This document shows, piece after piece, positions 50,301 through 59,765 of a stretch of DNA of 64,000 nucleotides. The position numbers and the translations under genes were made by a program. Within the stretch, counting starts at the first letter, position 1. The number at the start of each line of letters is the position of its first letter. The stretch comes from Pachypanchax playfairii. Lineage: Eukaryota > Chordata > Actinopteri > Cyprinodontiformes > Aplocheilidae. The DNA is taken from contig SSNP01000192.1 in NCBI GenBank assembly GCA_006937955.1, positions 62,001 to 126,000 of the forward strand, given 5' to 3'. The notes under the pieces are model-generated. The model was given only the letters and a program-made list of their open reading frames with translations. It had not been told where the DNA came from and did no database searches.

Positions 50301-53300
50301 TAGGTTCGGTTCACCTGTCTGTAGGTTGGGTTCACCTGTCTGTAGGTACGGTTCACCTGTCTGTAGGTACGGTTCACCTGTCTGTAGGTACGGTTCACCT
50401 GTCTGTAGGTACGGTTCACCTGTCTGTAGGTTGGGTTCACCTGTCTGTAGGTTGGGTTCACCTGTCTGTAGGTACGGTTCACCTGTCTGTAGGTACGGTT
50501 CACCTGTCTGTAGGTTGGGTTCACCTGTCTGTAGGTACAGTTCACCTGTCTGTAGGTTGGGTTCACCTGTCTGTAGGTACGGTTCACCTGTCTGTAGGTA
50601 CGGTTCACCTGTCTGTAGGTACGGTTCACCTGTCTGTAGGTACGGTTCACCTGTCTGTAGGTTTGGTTCACCTGTCTGTAGGTACGGTTCACCTGTCTGT
50701 AGGTTGGGTTCACCTGTCTGTAGGTACGGTTCACCTGTCAGTAGGTATGGTTCACCTGTCTGTAGGTTGGGTTCACCTGTCTGTAGGTACGGTTCACCTG
50801 TCTGTAGGTTGGGTTCACCTGTCTGTAGGTACGGTTCACCTGTCTGTAGGTTGGGTTCACCTGTCTGTAGGTACGGTTCACCTGTCAGTAGGTATGGTTC
50901 ACCTGTCTGTAGGTTGGGTTCACCTGTCTGTAGGTATGGTTCACCTGTCTGTAGGTACGGTTCACCTGTCAGTAGGTATGGTTCACCTGTCTGTAGGTTG
51001 GGTTCACCTGTCTGTAGGTACGGTTCACCTGTCTGTAGGTTGGGTTCACCTGTCTGTAGGTACAGTTCACCTGTCTGTAGGTTGGGTTCACCTGTCTGTA
51101 GGTACGGTTCACCTGTCTGTAGGTACGGTTCACCTGTCTGTAGGTTGGGTTCACCTGTCTGTAGGTTGGGTTCACCTGTCTGTAGGTACGGTTCACCTGT
51201 CTGTAGGTACGGTTCACCTGTCTGTAGGTTGGTTCACCTGTCTGTAGGTTGGGTTCACCTGTCTGTAGGTACGGTTCACCTGTCTGTAGGTTGGGTTCAC
51301 CTGTCTGTAGGTACAGTTCACCTGTCTGTAGGTTGGGTTCACCTGTCTGTAGGTACGGTTCACCTGTCTGTAGGTACGGTTCACCTGTCTGTAGGTTGGG
51401 TTCACCTGTCTGTAGGTACGGTTCACCTGTCAGTAGGTATGGTTCACCTGTCTGTAGGTTGGGTTCACCTGTCTGTAGGTACGGTTCACCTGTCTGTAGG
51501 TACGGTTCACCTGTCTGTAGGTACGGTTCACCTGTCTGTAGGTTGGGTTCACCTGTCTGTAGGTTGGGTTCACCTGTCTGTAGGTACGGTTCACCTGTCT
51601 GTAGGTTGGGTTCACCTGTCTGTAGGTACGGTTCACCTGTCTGTAGGTTGGGTTCACCTGTCTGTAGGTACGGTTCACCTGTCTGTAGGTACGGTTCACC
51701 TGTCTGTAGGTTGGGTTCACCTGTCTTTAGGTTGGGTTCACCTGTCTGTAGGTACGGTTCACCTGTCTGTAGGTACGGTTCACCTGTCTGTAGGTACGGT
51801 TCACCTGTCTGTAGGTACGGTTCACCTGTCTGTAGGTTCGGTTCACCTGTCTGTAGGTACGGTTCACCTGTCTGTAGGTTGGGTTCACCTGTCAGTAGGT
51901 ACGGTTCACCTGTCTGTAGGTACGGTTCACCTGTCTGTAGGTTGGGTTCACCTGTCAGTAGGTACGGTTCACCTGTCTGTAGGTACGGTTCACCTGTCTG
52001 TAGGTTGGGTTCACCTGTCTGTAGGTTGGGTTCACCTGTCTGTAGGTTGGGTTCACCTGTCTGTAGGTACGGTTCACCTGTCTGTAGGTTGGGTTCACCT
52101 GTCAGTAGGTACGGTTCACCTGTCTGTAGGTACGGTTCACCTGTCTGTAAGTCAGGAGATTTACTGATTAATGTCATGAAGAGAGAAATTCTTCAGAGAA
52201 AAGACTCCTTAAACCCTGTTGAAGATTTAATGATTGACAGCAGATGCTCAATTGGTTACCGTGGTAACAGAAGGCTTGTCTGTAGCTCATACTGACTCTT
52301 GTTGTGTTTGTAGAAACCTGACTCTGCTGCACTACATGGTCTCTGTTCTTGAGAAGAAGTTTCCTAAAGCTGCAGCCTTCAGCGAGGAGCTGCAGAATGT
52401 TCCAGAAGCTTCAAAAGTCAAGTAAGAATGAGCCCAAACACGCCGTGTCTCACTGTGACAATATCAGGCCCGAGCACCGAAGGCGGTGCGAAGGCCTGGT
52501 GTAATCACCTTGTTTATTTCTGTTTGTTGTTATAATCGTTACGGCCCAGTACAGACTTTATAGAATCCAGGTTTGTTTAGATAAAACCAGGAGCTGGATT
52601 GTTAGTGAGTCTCCAGTGTTTCTCTCTGCAGTATGACTGAACTTGAAAAGGAAATCAGCATTCTGAGATCTGGACTGAAGAGCATCGAGGCGGTGAGTAC
52701 ACTCAGCTTTAAAACCCTTCCATGCACGTGGGATAAATTTACACACTGTTTTTGTTCATGTGTGCAGGAGCTGCAGTACCAGCAGGCTCAGTCCTCTCAG
52801 CGTCCAGTCGATAAGTTTGTTCCTGTCATCAGTCAGTTCATCACCGTGGCGTCATTTAGCTTCTCTGATGTGGAGGATTCACTGCAAGACGCCAAAGACC
52901 TGGTGAGTTCCTCATCAGTCTGAAGTCACCTTCAGACTGTGATCAGGTGTTTTCTCTGGAGACTTTGTCTCTGCCATGAGTCAGTATAACTCCTGATCCA
53001 GTATTACAGAACCAGAACTACTGACAAAGACCCCTCTAAAGATTACAGAGACTTCTGGCTGCTTGATGAGGGCGGGATCAAGAGTTTTAGACACACATCT
53101 TAATTTAATCTAATCTTCTTCATGTTCAGGAAGTTAGCGTGTAGCTCTTTGATCTCATGACCTTCTTCTTGTGTCTCTTCCTGCTGAAAGTTTGTTAAGG
53201 CGGTGAGACACTTTGGAGAAGACTCATCCAACCTGCAGCCAGATGACTTCTTTGGTATCTTCAGGTCTTTTCTGGCGGCATTCTCAGAGGCCAGACAGGA

Positions 53301-53708
53301 CAACGAGGACATGGCCCGACAGCGTGAGGAGGAGGAGAAACGGGCACTCATGGAGGCTCAGGTCAGCTCACAGAGTGATACTGAAACTATGTACCTGAAA
53401 GGTTCTTCATCAACTGTCTATCTCAGTTTTACTTTATCTGTGAAGCCTTCATGAATGTCCACATAGGAAACCATCCTGATTTCTGTTCCTGCCTGCAGAT
53501 GAGAAAAGACCGGGAGCAGAGGATGAGGAAGGCCCAAGTCAATGAAGAAGAAGAGGGTGGAGGAGAGTTTGATGACCTGGTGTCAGCCCTGCGATCAGGT
53601 GAGGTATTTGACCAGGGTCTGTCCAAACTGAACCACAAGAAGCAGCGCAGACACAAAGAGTTCGACAGTGGACGAGAAAGACCAGCAATGGCGCTGAACC
53701 AGTACTAG
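37250..53708 (+). CDS. daam1: Formin DAAM1, Dishevelled-associated activator of morphogenesis
   Basis: Twenty-five coding exons join in frame to 1,040 residues (human DAAM1 1,078). Exons: 37250-37417, 37495-37584, 37844-37912, 38082-38173, 38254-38473, 39589-39702, 40172-40282, 40363-40466, 40535-40601, 40788-40905, 40984-41125, 42306-42364, 42565-42752, 42859-43101, 43293-43400, 43537-43631, 43904-43988, 44091-44197, 44350-44438, 44519-44687, 52314-52421, 52632-52692, 52768-52902, 53191-53361, 53499-53708. DAAM1 is a Rho effector downstream of Wnt/Dishevelled that nucleates and elongates actin. Domains: GTPase-binding/FH3 about 40-415, coiled coil 440-510, a short FH1 with two proline runs near 530-575, FH2 585-980 (ELSVIDGRRAQNCNILL, NYMNKGQRGNAYGF), and a DAD with EFDDLVSALRSGEVFD. 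ATSWPEFYIDQ and LNFLKSMDYETSES favour DAAM1 over DAAM2, as does linkage to gpr135 and jkamp. It could be either teleost duplicate. Introns 11 and 20 are inflated by arrays D and E. Confidence 0.95.
41198..42276. repeat. Minisatellite array D, 22-bp unit, ~49 copies, in daam1 intron 11
   Basis: Units contain GTACCTGAACTTCACCTGGA plus CC. A subtype with CTTAACTTGG or CTTAACCTGG replaces CTTCACCTGG and is concentrated in the right half (about 41840-42240), so unit types are spatially sorted. Each unit has one CpG (CCGTAC), with variants CTGTAC and CCATAC. The array occupies most of intron 11. Confidence 0.96.
43464..43532. repeat. (GT)n tract abutting the daam1 exon 16 acceptor
   Basis: A pure GT run of about 69 bp ends at ACAG|AAG, the 3' splice site of exon 16, so the usual pyrimidine tract is replaced by UG repeats in the transcript. 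Confidence 0.95.
43660..43735. repeat. Short tandem repeat, ~20-bp unit, ~4 copies, in daam1 intron 16
   Basis: GGTCTTTGTGAGTCTGTGG-type units are repeated about four times, starting some 30 bp after the exon 16 donor. Each carries GTGAGT, the core of a 5' splice site. It looks like an early-stage minisatellite. Confidence 0.85.
44285..44320. repeat. (TC)n microsatellite before daam1 exon 19
   Basis: A pure TC run inside intron 18 forms an extended pyrimidine tract about 30 bp upstream of the exon 19 acceptor (CCTGATCAG). Confidence 0.95.
44719..52149. repeat. Minisatellite array E, 21-bp unit, ~354 copies, in daam1 intron 20
   Basis: Units read TTCACCTGTCTGTAGGTACG plus G, with a second common type ending GGTTGGG. 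Minor types are GGTATGG, GGTACAG, CTGTCAGTAGG and CTGTCTTTAGG. It begins about 30 bp after the exon 20 donor and ends about 160 bp before the exon 21 acceptor, making up nearly the whole 7.6-kb intron. Each unit contains a yUnAy-like TTCAC, a pyrimidine-rich CCTGTCTG, TAG and then GTACGG, so 3' and 5' splice-site-like motifs are joined. The 21-bp period (seven codons) yields long meaningless open frames (up to 1,013 codons). Confidence 0.98.
52466..52545. repeat. Possible dispersed-repeat fragment
   Basis: GGCCCGAGCACCGAAGGCGG and the following TGCGAAGGCCT resemble a repeat that I recall as frequent in teleost introns. It lies between daam1 exons 21 and 22. Family and ends are not determined. 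Confidence 0.4.
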
Positions 53709-54085
53709 AACAGTTAAAGACCTGCTGGTTCTGTTGGATTAAAATTCCTGCAGAAGCTTTGATCAACGACCTCTTACAAGAGTTTAACAATTTGTTAAAT
53801 GTGTGTGGAGCATCCAGCTTGTTATCTTGTTTATTATAAAATCTGAGTTTGTGTTAAATTCCCTTGTTTAATTAATGTTGTGAATCTGAAATGAGCCAAA
53901 GGGCAGTGCAATATAAACAAGCATCAGTACATTATACATTATTTTAATAATATTGATTATTTGAACATGTCATGCATGTCGATGTTTAACTCTGCATTGT
54001 AAAATTAATTTAAAGAATGATAATATTGTGTATTTAGAGGAACTAATATTCTGCAGTGTTGTATGAATGTTCTTTACATATTCAC

Positions 54086-54091
54086 AATAAA
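54086..54091 (+). promoter_or_regulatory. Polyadenylation signal of daam1
   Basis: AATAAA lies 378 bp after the daam1 stop; another AATAAA follows at about 54139. Only about 0.5 kb then separates the daam1 transcript end from the next gene's start codon. Confidence 0.6.
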
Positions 54092-54359
54092 TATGCACTT
54101 GTGTTCTCAGATGATTTATTAACGTCTGTCATGTCAAATAATAAAGTGTATCCTCTTAAATGTTTTCTTTTTTTCTCAATGATGTGGCTTCAAACAGCTG
54201 TACAACATCTGGTTGGTTAGTGAGAAGGTTCTGAACAGCGTTCTGTTGGTTGGTGTGTGTTTGTCGCCCCCTGCAGGCGCTGCACTAAAGCTTTGATGCG
54301 TTCGAGAACCAAAATCAAATGTAGTAAATTAAACAGTCACAACAGACGAGGTCTACCGC

Positions 54360-54607
54360 ATTCCCGGTAACAGCTCTCTCTCTCTCTCTCTCCCTCTCTC
54401 TTTATCTCTCTTTCCCCCTTTACCGCTCCCCCCCCCCCGCTCCTCTGTAGATGTTGAAATCGTCGTTCCTCTCCCATCTCAGTGATGTATTCAAGAGCAG
54501 TCAGATTTTATAGACTCGTTGCAGGACTCCACTTCCTCAATCCACAGTAAGTTTGTTTTTGCTCACCAGCCGAGCAGATCCAGGTTTCGGTTCGGTCGGC
54601 AGAGACG
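54360..54607 (+). promoter_or_regulatory. Candidate promoter / 5' UTR of the TAK1-like gene
   Basis: A pyrimidine-rich block, (CT)n at about 54375-54415 and a C-run at 54430-54438, is followed by mixed sequence leading to ATG at 54608 (context GACG ATG G). With daam1 ending just upstream, the promoter must be compact or overlap the daam1 3' region. Confidence 0.4.
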
Positions 54608-54983
54608 ATGGTGTTTGAGGATATCCAGTACGATGACATCCAGGTCGAAGCGGTAAGTTCGGTTCCGTGTGGGCGGCAGAAGCGAAGCCGAGGTCTAGAG
54701 TTCAGAACAGAGGAAGAGGAGTGTGTCCTTCATCATGTCGTCGTGTTTGTGCCGCAGGCTGTTGGTAGAGGAACGTTTGGAGTCGTTTTCAAAGCTGTAT
54801 GGAAAGGAAAAGATGTGGCGATCAAAACCATCGAGAGTGACAACGAGAGGAACGCTTTCCTGGTGGAGGTGATGCTTCTGTGGACTGATAACTAGTTAAC
54901 TTTAAACCAAACTAACTAGGAGCCAAGTTAACTCTGGTTTAAGTAACACTGATGATGTCTAATAACTAGGTAAACTCTAAACT

Positions 54984-55047
<64 letters not shown>

Positions 55048-55059
55048 TTTTGCGTGCGT

Positions 55060-55097
<38 letters not shown>

Positions 55098-57132
55098 CTG
55101 CGGCAGTTGTCGCGGGTCAGCCATCCCAACATCGTGAAGCTGTACGGCTCCTGTGACGATCCGGTGAGGTCACGACGTGATTTAATCTCCTTGATGAAAC
55201 AAGACTGTGACGTTAAACACAAACATTCAGCCAGTTAAAGAACATTGTGTGTGTCATGTGATCGTCTCTGTGTTTTGTTTACCTTGTCAGGTGTGTCTGG
55301 TGATGGAGTACGCAGAATGTGGCTCTTTATACAACCGTAAGTTGATTATCTTCATTAGCCAATCAGAGACACTTCCTGAGGCGTCTCATTGTTCAAGTGG
55401 TGTTTCAGTGACATCATCACAGCAGGTATGGACAGCTGAAGTCACGCCCGTCTACCGGTCCTTGGATCCCCTACTGTGATTCAGGGCGTAAGACAAAGTG
55501 GACCAGAAAATAACTTTTATCATTTCATTGACTTCCATTCAGTTTTTTTCAGCCAGGGGACCCATGGGCCGACCGGAGGGGAGGAGACTTCAGCTCCCAT
55601 ACTCTTAATAACTTCAGTCTCCGCCCACAAGTGTCACATTATTGTGTGTCAGTTCTACACAGTGTCGACCCGCTGCCGCACTACACGGCTGCACACGCCA
55701 TGAGCTGGTGTCTGCAGTGTGCAGACGGTGTGGCCTACCTGCACGCCATGAAGCCAAAGGCTCTGATCCACAGAGACCTCAAACCACCAAAGTAAGTGTG
55801 CCTCACCTGTACAGGTAGCATGTCCACCTGCACATGAAGCTCAGTGTTTTTATGTGAACTTGTGTGTGTTTGTGTGTCAGTCTGCTGCTTGTGGCTCGAG
55901 GAACCGTGTTGAAGATCTGTGACTTTGGAACTGCTTGTGACATTCACACCTACATGACCAACAACAAAGGCAGCGCCGCCTGGATGGCGCCGGAGGTGTT
56001 TGAAGGTACGAGAACTTATTTCGTGTTAACATGCGTGTTGCTCCTTCACTGCGACTGCACAGCTGGGGTCTCCTGTATTTCTGTCACATGCATGTTACAG
56101 AGATCTGTTACCGCTGTAGGTCATACGTGTTTCTGCTGCGTGTCAAGCTGCAGAGATCGTATCAAATCCCAACATGCAGTTCTGTAGCCCGACAGCGTTA
56201 CCTGAGCCACGTCTTTCCACTTCCTGTTTGTTGGATCTTTAGGCAGTAACTACAGTGAGAAGTGTGACGTGTTCAGCTGGAGTATCATCCTGTGGGAGGT
56301 CATCACACGCAGGAAGCCCTTTGAGGAGATCGGTGGCTCGGCGTTCTGCATCATGTGGGCTGTACACAGAGGTGAGACCAGGTGTACTCAGGTAAAACCC
56401 TCAGGTGAAGCATGTCAGGTAGAGAAGCTTACACCTTCCAATCTCACACAGCTGCAGATCCCAGGCTGATTTTCACTTGTTCTGGTCCGGTCCAGTGGGA
56501 TCGGACCTCTCTGAGTCTGAAGTGTTGTAATTTCCCCTGCAGCTTCATCTTAATCCTGACAGACTGATTACTGTCACACAGGTACTCGTCCTCCTCTGAT
56601 CAAAGACCTTCCAGAACCCATTGAGATTCTGATGACCCGCTGCTGGGACAAAGAACCCAACCGCAGACCGTCCATGACCGAAGTCCAGGACACCATGAGA
56701 CACCTGATGAAGGTACAGTCCCATCCACAGCTCCTGTCTCACCCCCAAACAGAGAACCAGTTGAGACAGGACACCTCTGAGTCAGTTCCCAAAACGAAGC
56801 CTAATTAACAGATGTCCTTAAATGCCTCACAGTCAGACAGGGAATGGACACATACATGATGTCATTAAACGTTTCATTTGGATGAATATGGAAGTGTGTG
56901 TTTGATAGTTTTGAAAACACTCAGCTGTAAGAATGTGTGCGTGCGTGCGTGTGTGTGTGTGCGCATGTGCGTGCGCGCTACAGTATTTCCCAGGCTCTGA
57001 TGAACCGCTCAGTCTTCCTCACCTGTCTTCATCCAGTAAAAGCGGCTCTTCATCAGCAACCAGCTCAGGTGTGTAACTTTACTGAACTCTGATGAATAAA
57101 CTGCATTTGGAAGGAAGAGAAGGAGCTGATTT

Positions 57133-57181
<49 letters not shown>

Positions 57182-58723
57182 GCGTGTGTGCGCGCACATG
57201 TGTGCGTGTCTGCAGATTCATGTACTGACTGCATCACTAACAGTAACCATGACAGTGACACGCAGCACAGAACCTCAGCTGACAGTGAAGAAACTTTACA
57301 GAACTCTGAGACCAGAATCCCCCTGCTGGTCAAACCCTCCAAGGTACCACACAGTACACAGAGTACACACACTGTACTGCAGTAGACACACTGTCGGCTC
57401 ATTGTACACACAGAGCACAGAGTACACACACTGTACACACACTGTACACGCAGTGGACACACTGTACACGCAGTGGACACACTGTACACGCAGTGGGGAC
57501 ACTGTACACGCAGTGGGGACACTGTACACGCAGTGGGGACACTGTACACGCAGTGGACACACTGTACACGCAGTGGACACACTGTACACGCAGTGGACAC
57601 ACTGTACACGCAGTGGGGACACTGTACACGCAGTGGACACACTGTACACGCAGTGGACACACTGTACACGCAGTGGGGACACTGTACACACACTGTCGGC
57701 TCATTGTACACACAGAGCACAGAGTACACACACTGTATACACGCCCTCAAATCCAGATGATCCATCAGAACTTTGTTCTGCAGAGTTCTGCTCTGCGGCC
57801 TGATCCGTCCAAGAGGTCCAGTGTGGACAGTCAGAGCTCCACCTATTCCAGTGGTTTTGTCAATGCCTTCAGCCAATCAGAGCCTAGGAAATCCTTTAGC
57901 TCTACAGGTGAGGCAAGATTCCTTCCAAACAGGTGTGAACTTCCTGCATCTAACATATCTCATGAATGAAAATCTAGACTGAATGTCTTCACCTTGTCCT
58001 GTTGTAGAAAAGTGAATCTGACCATTGAAAGCCCCGCCCACTCACCTTCACACTATAACGGTGGGGAAATAGCTAGTTACCTGCAGAGTAATGTGACTCA
58101 ATAAGTGTCAACACCTAAAGAAATGATTGGCCAGATTTAAAAATCAAAAACACTCCAATGTCCCATTCACTTATCTGGAGAGGGCGGGGCTTAGCTGGTT
58201 GTGGGATTATGACTGCTCTAAAATCACCTTCCATTCAGAGGTCTTTATTTATGTCTGTGAGCTGACTACAGTGGCTCAGAAGGGCCAAAATTAGAACTTT
58301 TACACAAAATGTTTGATTAGTTGTCAGAGTTTAATTTAATCTAAAGACCAAAAGGGTTTCATGTATCAACTTAGTACAGAAGCCCAGAAGGGACAAATCA
58401 AACACATAAAATGTATAAATGCACTTCTATATTCTGACCTTTGACCTATTCTAAATAATGTTTTAGCTATGTTGTTTACATAAGTCAAATGTTGCAAATT
58501 CATTTACATTTACGGGTTATAGATTATAATCCAGTTCAACTCAGATTATAATCCTGTTCAGTGTCGTGAGATTCGGGTTTTGGGTCTGAGCAGGTTACAG
58601 TTCTACAGTTCTTGTGTGTTCAGGTACCAACGAGCCGGCGATCCCGGTCCCATCAGCGTACCTGAAACTGGATCACCACTTACAGGTGAGTTCATGTTTT
58701 GAGTGTGGACTGATTATCAGGAG

Positions 58724-58807
<84 letters not shown>

Positions 58808-59212
58808 CCGTGGACTCAGCTGTTTTGTGCTTGTCTCTGATTTGCGTGTTTGCTTTCAGCCTTTGGCTCCGTGTCCCAACTCTCGAGAGTCCATGGCCGT
58901 GTTCGAGCAACACATCCAGATGGTTCAGGACTACCTGAGAGTTCAGTCAGAGATCACTCACCTAATGAACAGGAAGTAAGTCCGGGTAATGGTTCTGGTG
59001 GATCTCTGAGCTGCTGATGGTTCTGATTGTTTCTGTTCAGACAGGAGCTCGTGATTGAGCTGGAGCAGGAGCAGAAGGAGCAGCAGATGTCTTCTCGTCT
59101 CATCCTGGAACATGACAAGTTGCTGGAGGACAACAGCAGCCTCTCAGCCCGTTGTCAGGGCCTGAAGAGCCAGCTGAGCCAGATCCAGAATCAGAACCAG
59201 CACAACATCTAA
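54608..59212 (+). CDS. map3k7-like: TAK1/MAP3K7-like MAP kinase kinase kinase
   Basis: Fourteen coding exons (54608-54652, 54758-54868, 55098-55163, 55291-55336, 55653-55791, 55881-56005, 56243-56371, 56582-56712, 56984-57068, 57216-57343, 57784-57907, 58624-58685, 58860-58975, 59041-59212) join to 492 residues; human TAK1 has 579-606. TAK1 activates MKK/JNK/p38 and IKK downstream of TGF-beta, TLR and cytokine receptors with TAB1-3. The kinase domain (16-265) is complete: VGRGTFGVV loop, catalytic VAIK Lys38, MEYAE hinge, HRDLKPPN with Asp131, and DFG at 150-152. Activation-loop Thr159, Thr162 and Ser167 match TAK1 T184, T187 and S192. The C-terminal TAB2/3-binding coiled coil is present (QPLAPCPNSRESMAVFEQH onwards). 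It lacks the Ser-rich N-terminus, and the middle (265-380) is short and unlike TAK1. Many kinase substitutions suggest a diverged duplicate. Its position next to bach2 matches human MAP3K7-BACH2. Confidence 0.9.
54988..55096. repeat. (GT)n tract abutting TAK1-like exon 3 acceptor
   Basis: A long GT run, interrupted near 55043-55060, ends directly at GTGTGTGCAG|CTG, the 3' splice site of exon 3. Confidence 0.95.
56940..56980. repeat. Degenerate GT/GC tract at TAK1-like exon 9 acceptor
   Basis: GTGCGTGCGTGTGTGTGTGT and further G/T/C alternation lead into GCGCGCTACAG|TAT. The region just before this 3' splice site is poor in uninterrupted pyrimidines. Confidence 0.8.
57136..57209. repeat. (GT)n tract at TAK1-like exon 10 acceptor
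   Basis: A GT run, then a mixed GTGCGT/GCGCAC stretch, precedes GTCTGCAG|ATT, the exon 10 acceptor. Confidence 0.9.
57383..57745. repeat. Minisatellite array F, 18-bp unit, ~14 copies, TAK1-like intron 10
   Basis: Units ACACTGTACACGCAGTGG (18 bp) alternate GGACAC and GGGGAC junctions. The core (about 57431-57685) is flanked on both sides by a near-identical segment of about 45 bp that contains CTGTCGGCTCATTGTACACA (57390 and 57693 regions). Frames through it are stop-free because the period is divisible by three; none is a gene. Confidence 0.93.
57908..58623 (+). other. TAK1-like intron 11
   Basis: A 716-bp intron with GCCCCGCCCACTCACCTTCA and GAGAGGGCGGGGCTTAGCTGG, a loosely opposed pair that may be remnants of a short inverted-repeat element about 190 bp long (58029-58200). 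No coding content is seen. Confidence 0.4.
58724..58807. repeat. (GATT)n microsatellite
   Basis: About 20 tandem GATT tetramers in TAK1-like intron 12, some 50 bp upstream of exon 13. Confidence 0.97.
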
Positions 59213-59759
59213 GGTTGAACACTGCTGCTGGTTCTGGAACAAGCTCCTCTGTTATGTGAAAACTTTTGATCTGGTGACCGGACTGTTGGGTCCACCTGAT
59301 GTTCTGTAGGTCAATCCAGACCCTGTTCTGTCTTGGTTCTGTGCAGCAGTAAACGTCTCCTGATGCTCTACAGAACCACTTTACAGTTCACCTGCAGACT
59401 GACACACACTCACCTGAACAGGTATAAATGCTCACAGCAGCATGAGTTAGTGGATCTTTGTCTTCAGAATGGTTCTGGGCCGGGTTCTGCAGGAGTTCTA
59501 AACTTACCATGAGCTGGAGGATGATGTTCTTGTGTGAGATCAGAGGGAGAACACGATGTTTGGACCTCTGCTCTGATGGAACAAAACCTGAAGACACGTG
59601 AATCTGAATAGAGGATGTTTTTACTTCTGTGTACACACACAGTATTTTTTACTTCATTGAATGAATCCAGTAGTTTTAATTAAATGTACAAAGTATGAAT
59701 GAAAGTGTTTTTGTTTTCAAACGGATCCATGTGATATATTGGGTCGTTCATGATAAACA

Positions 59760-59765
59760 AATAAA
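59760..59765 (+). promoter_or_regulatory. Polyadenylation signal of the TAK1-like gene
   Basis: AATAAA lies 548 bp after the stop codon. The 3' UTR shows no other feature. Confidence 0.55.

Noticed and set aside
44624..52295. Frames up to 1,013 codons of seven-residue repeats on plus and similar ones on minus
   Set aside because: Consequence of the 21-bp period in array E, which is intronic to daam1; several frames are open in parallel, which is not expected of a real gene.
37250..53708. Assignment to DAAM2
   Set aside because: ATSWPEFYIDQ, the LDGLSCILNFLKSMDYE region and linkage to gpr135/jkamp match DAAM1.
57079..57969. Cys/Thr/Val-rich frames on both strands around 57.1-57.9 kb
   Set aside because: They read through a GT microsatellite and the 18-bp array between two real kinase exons.
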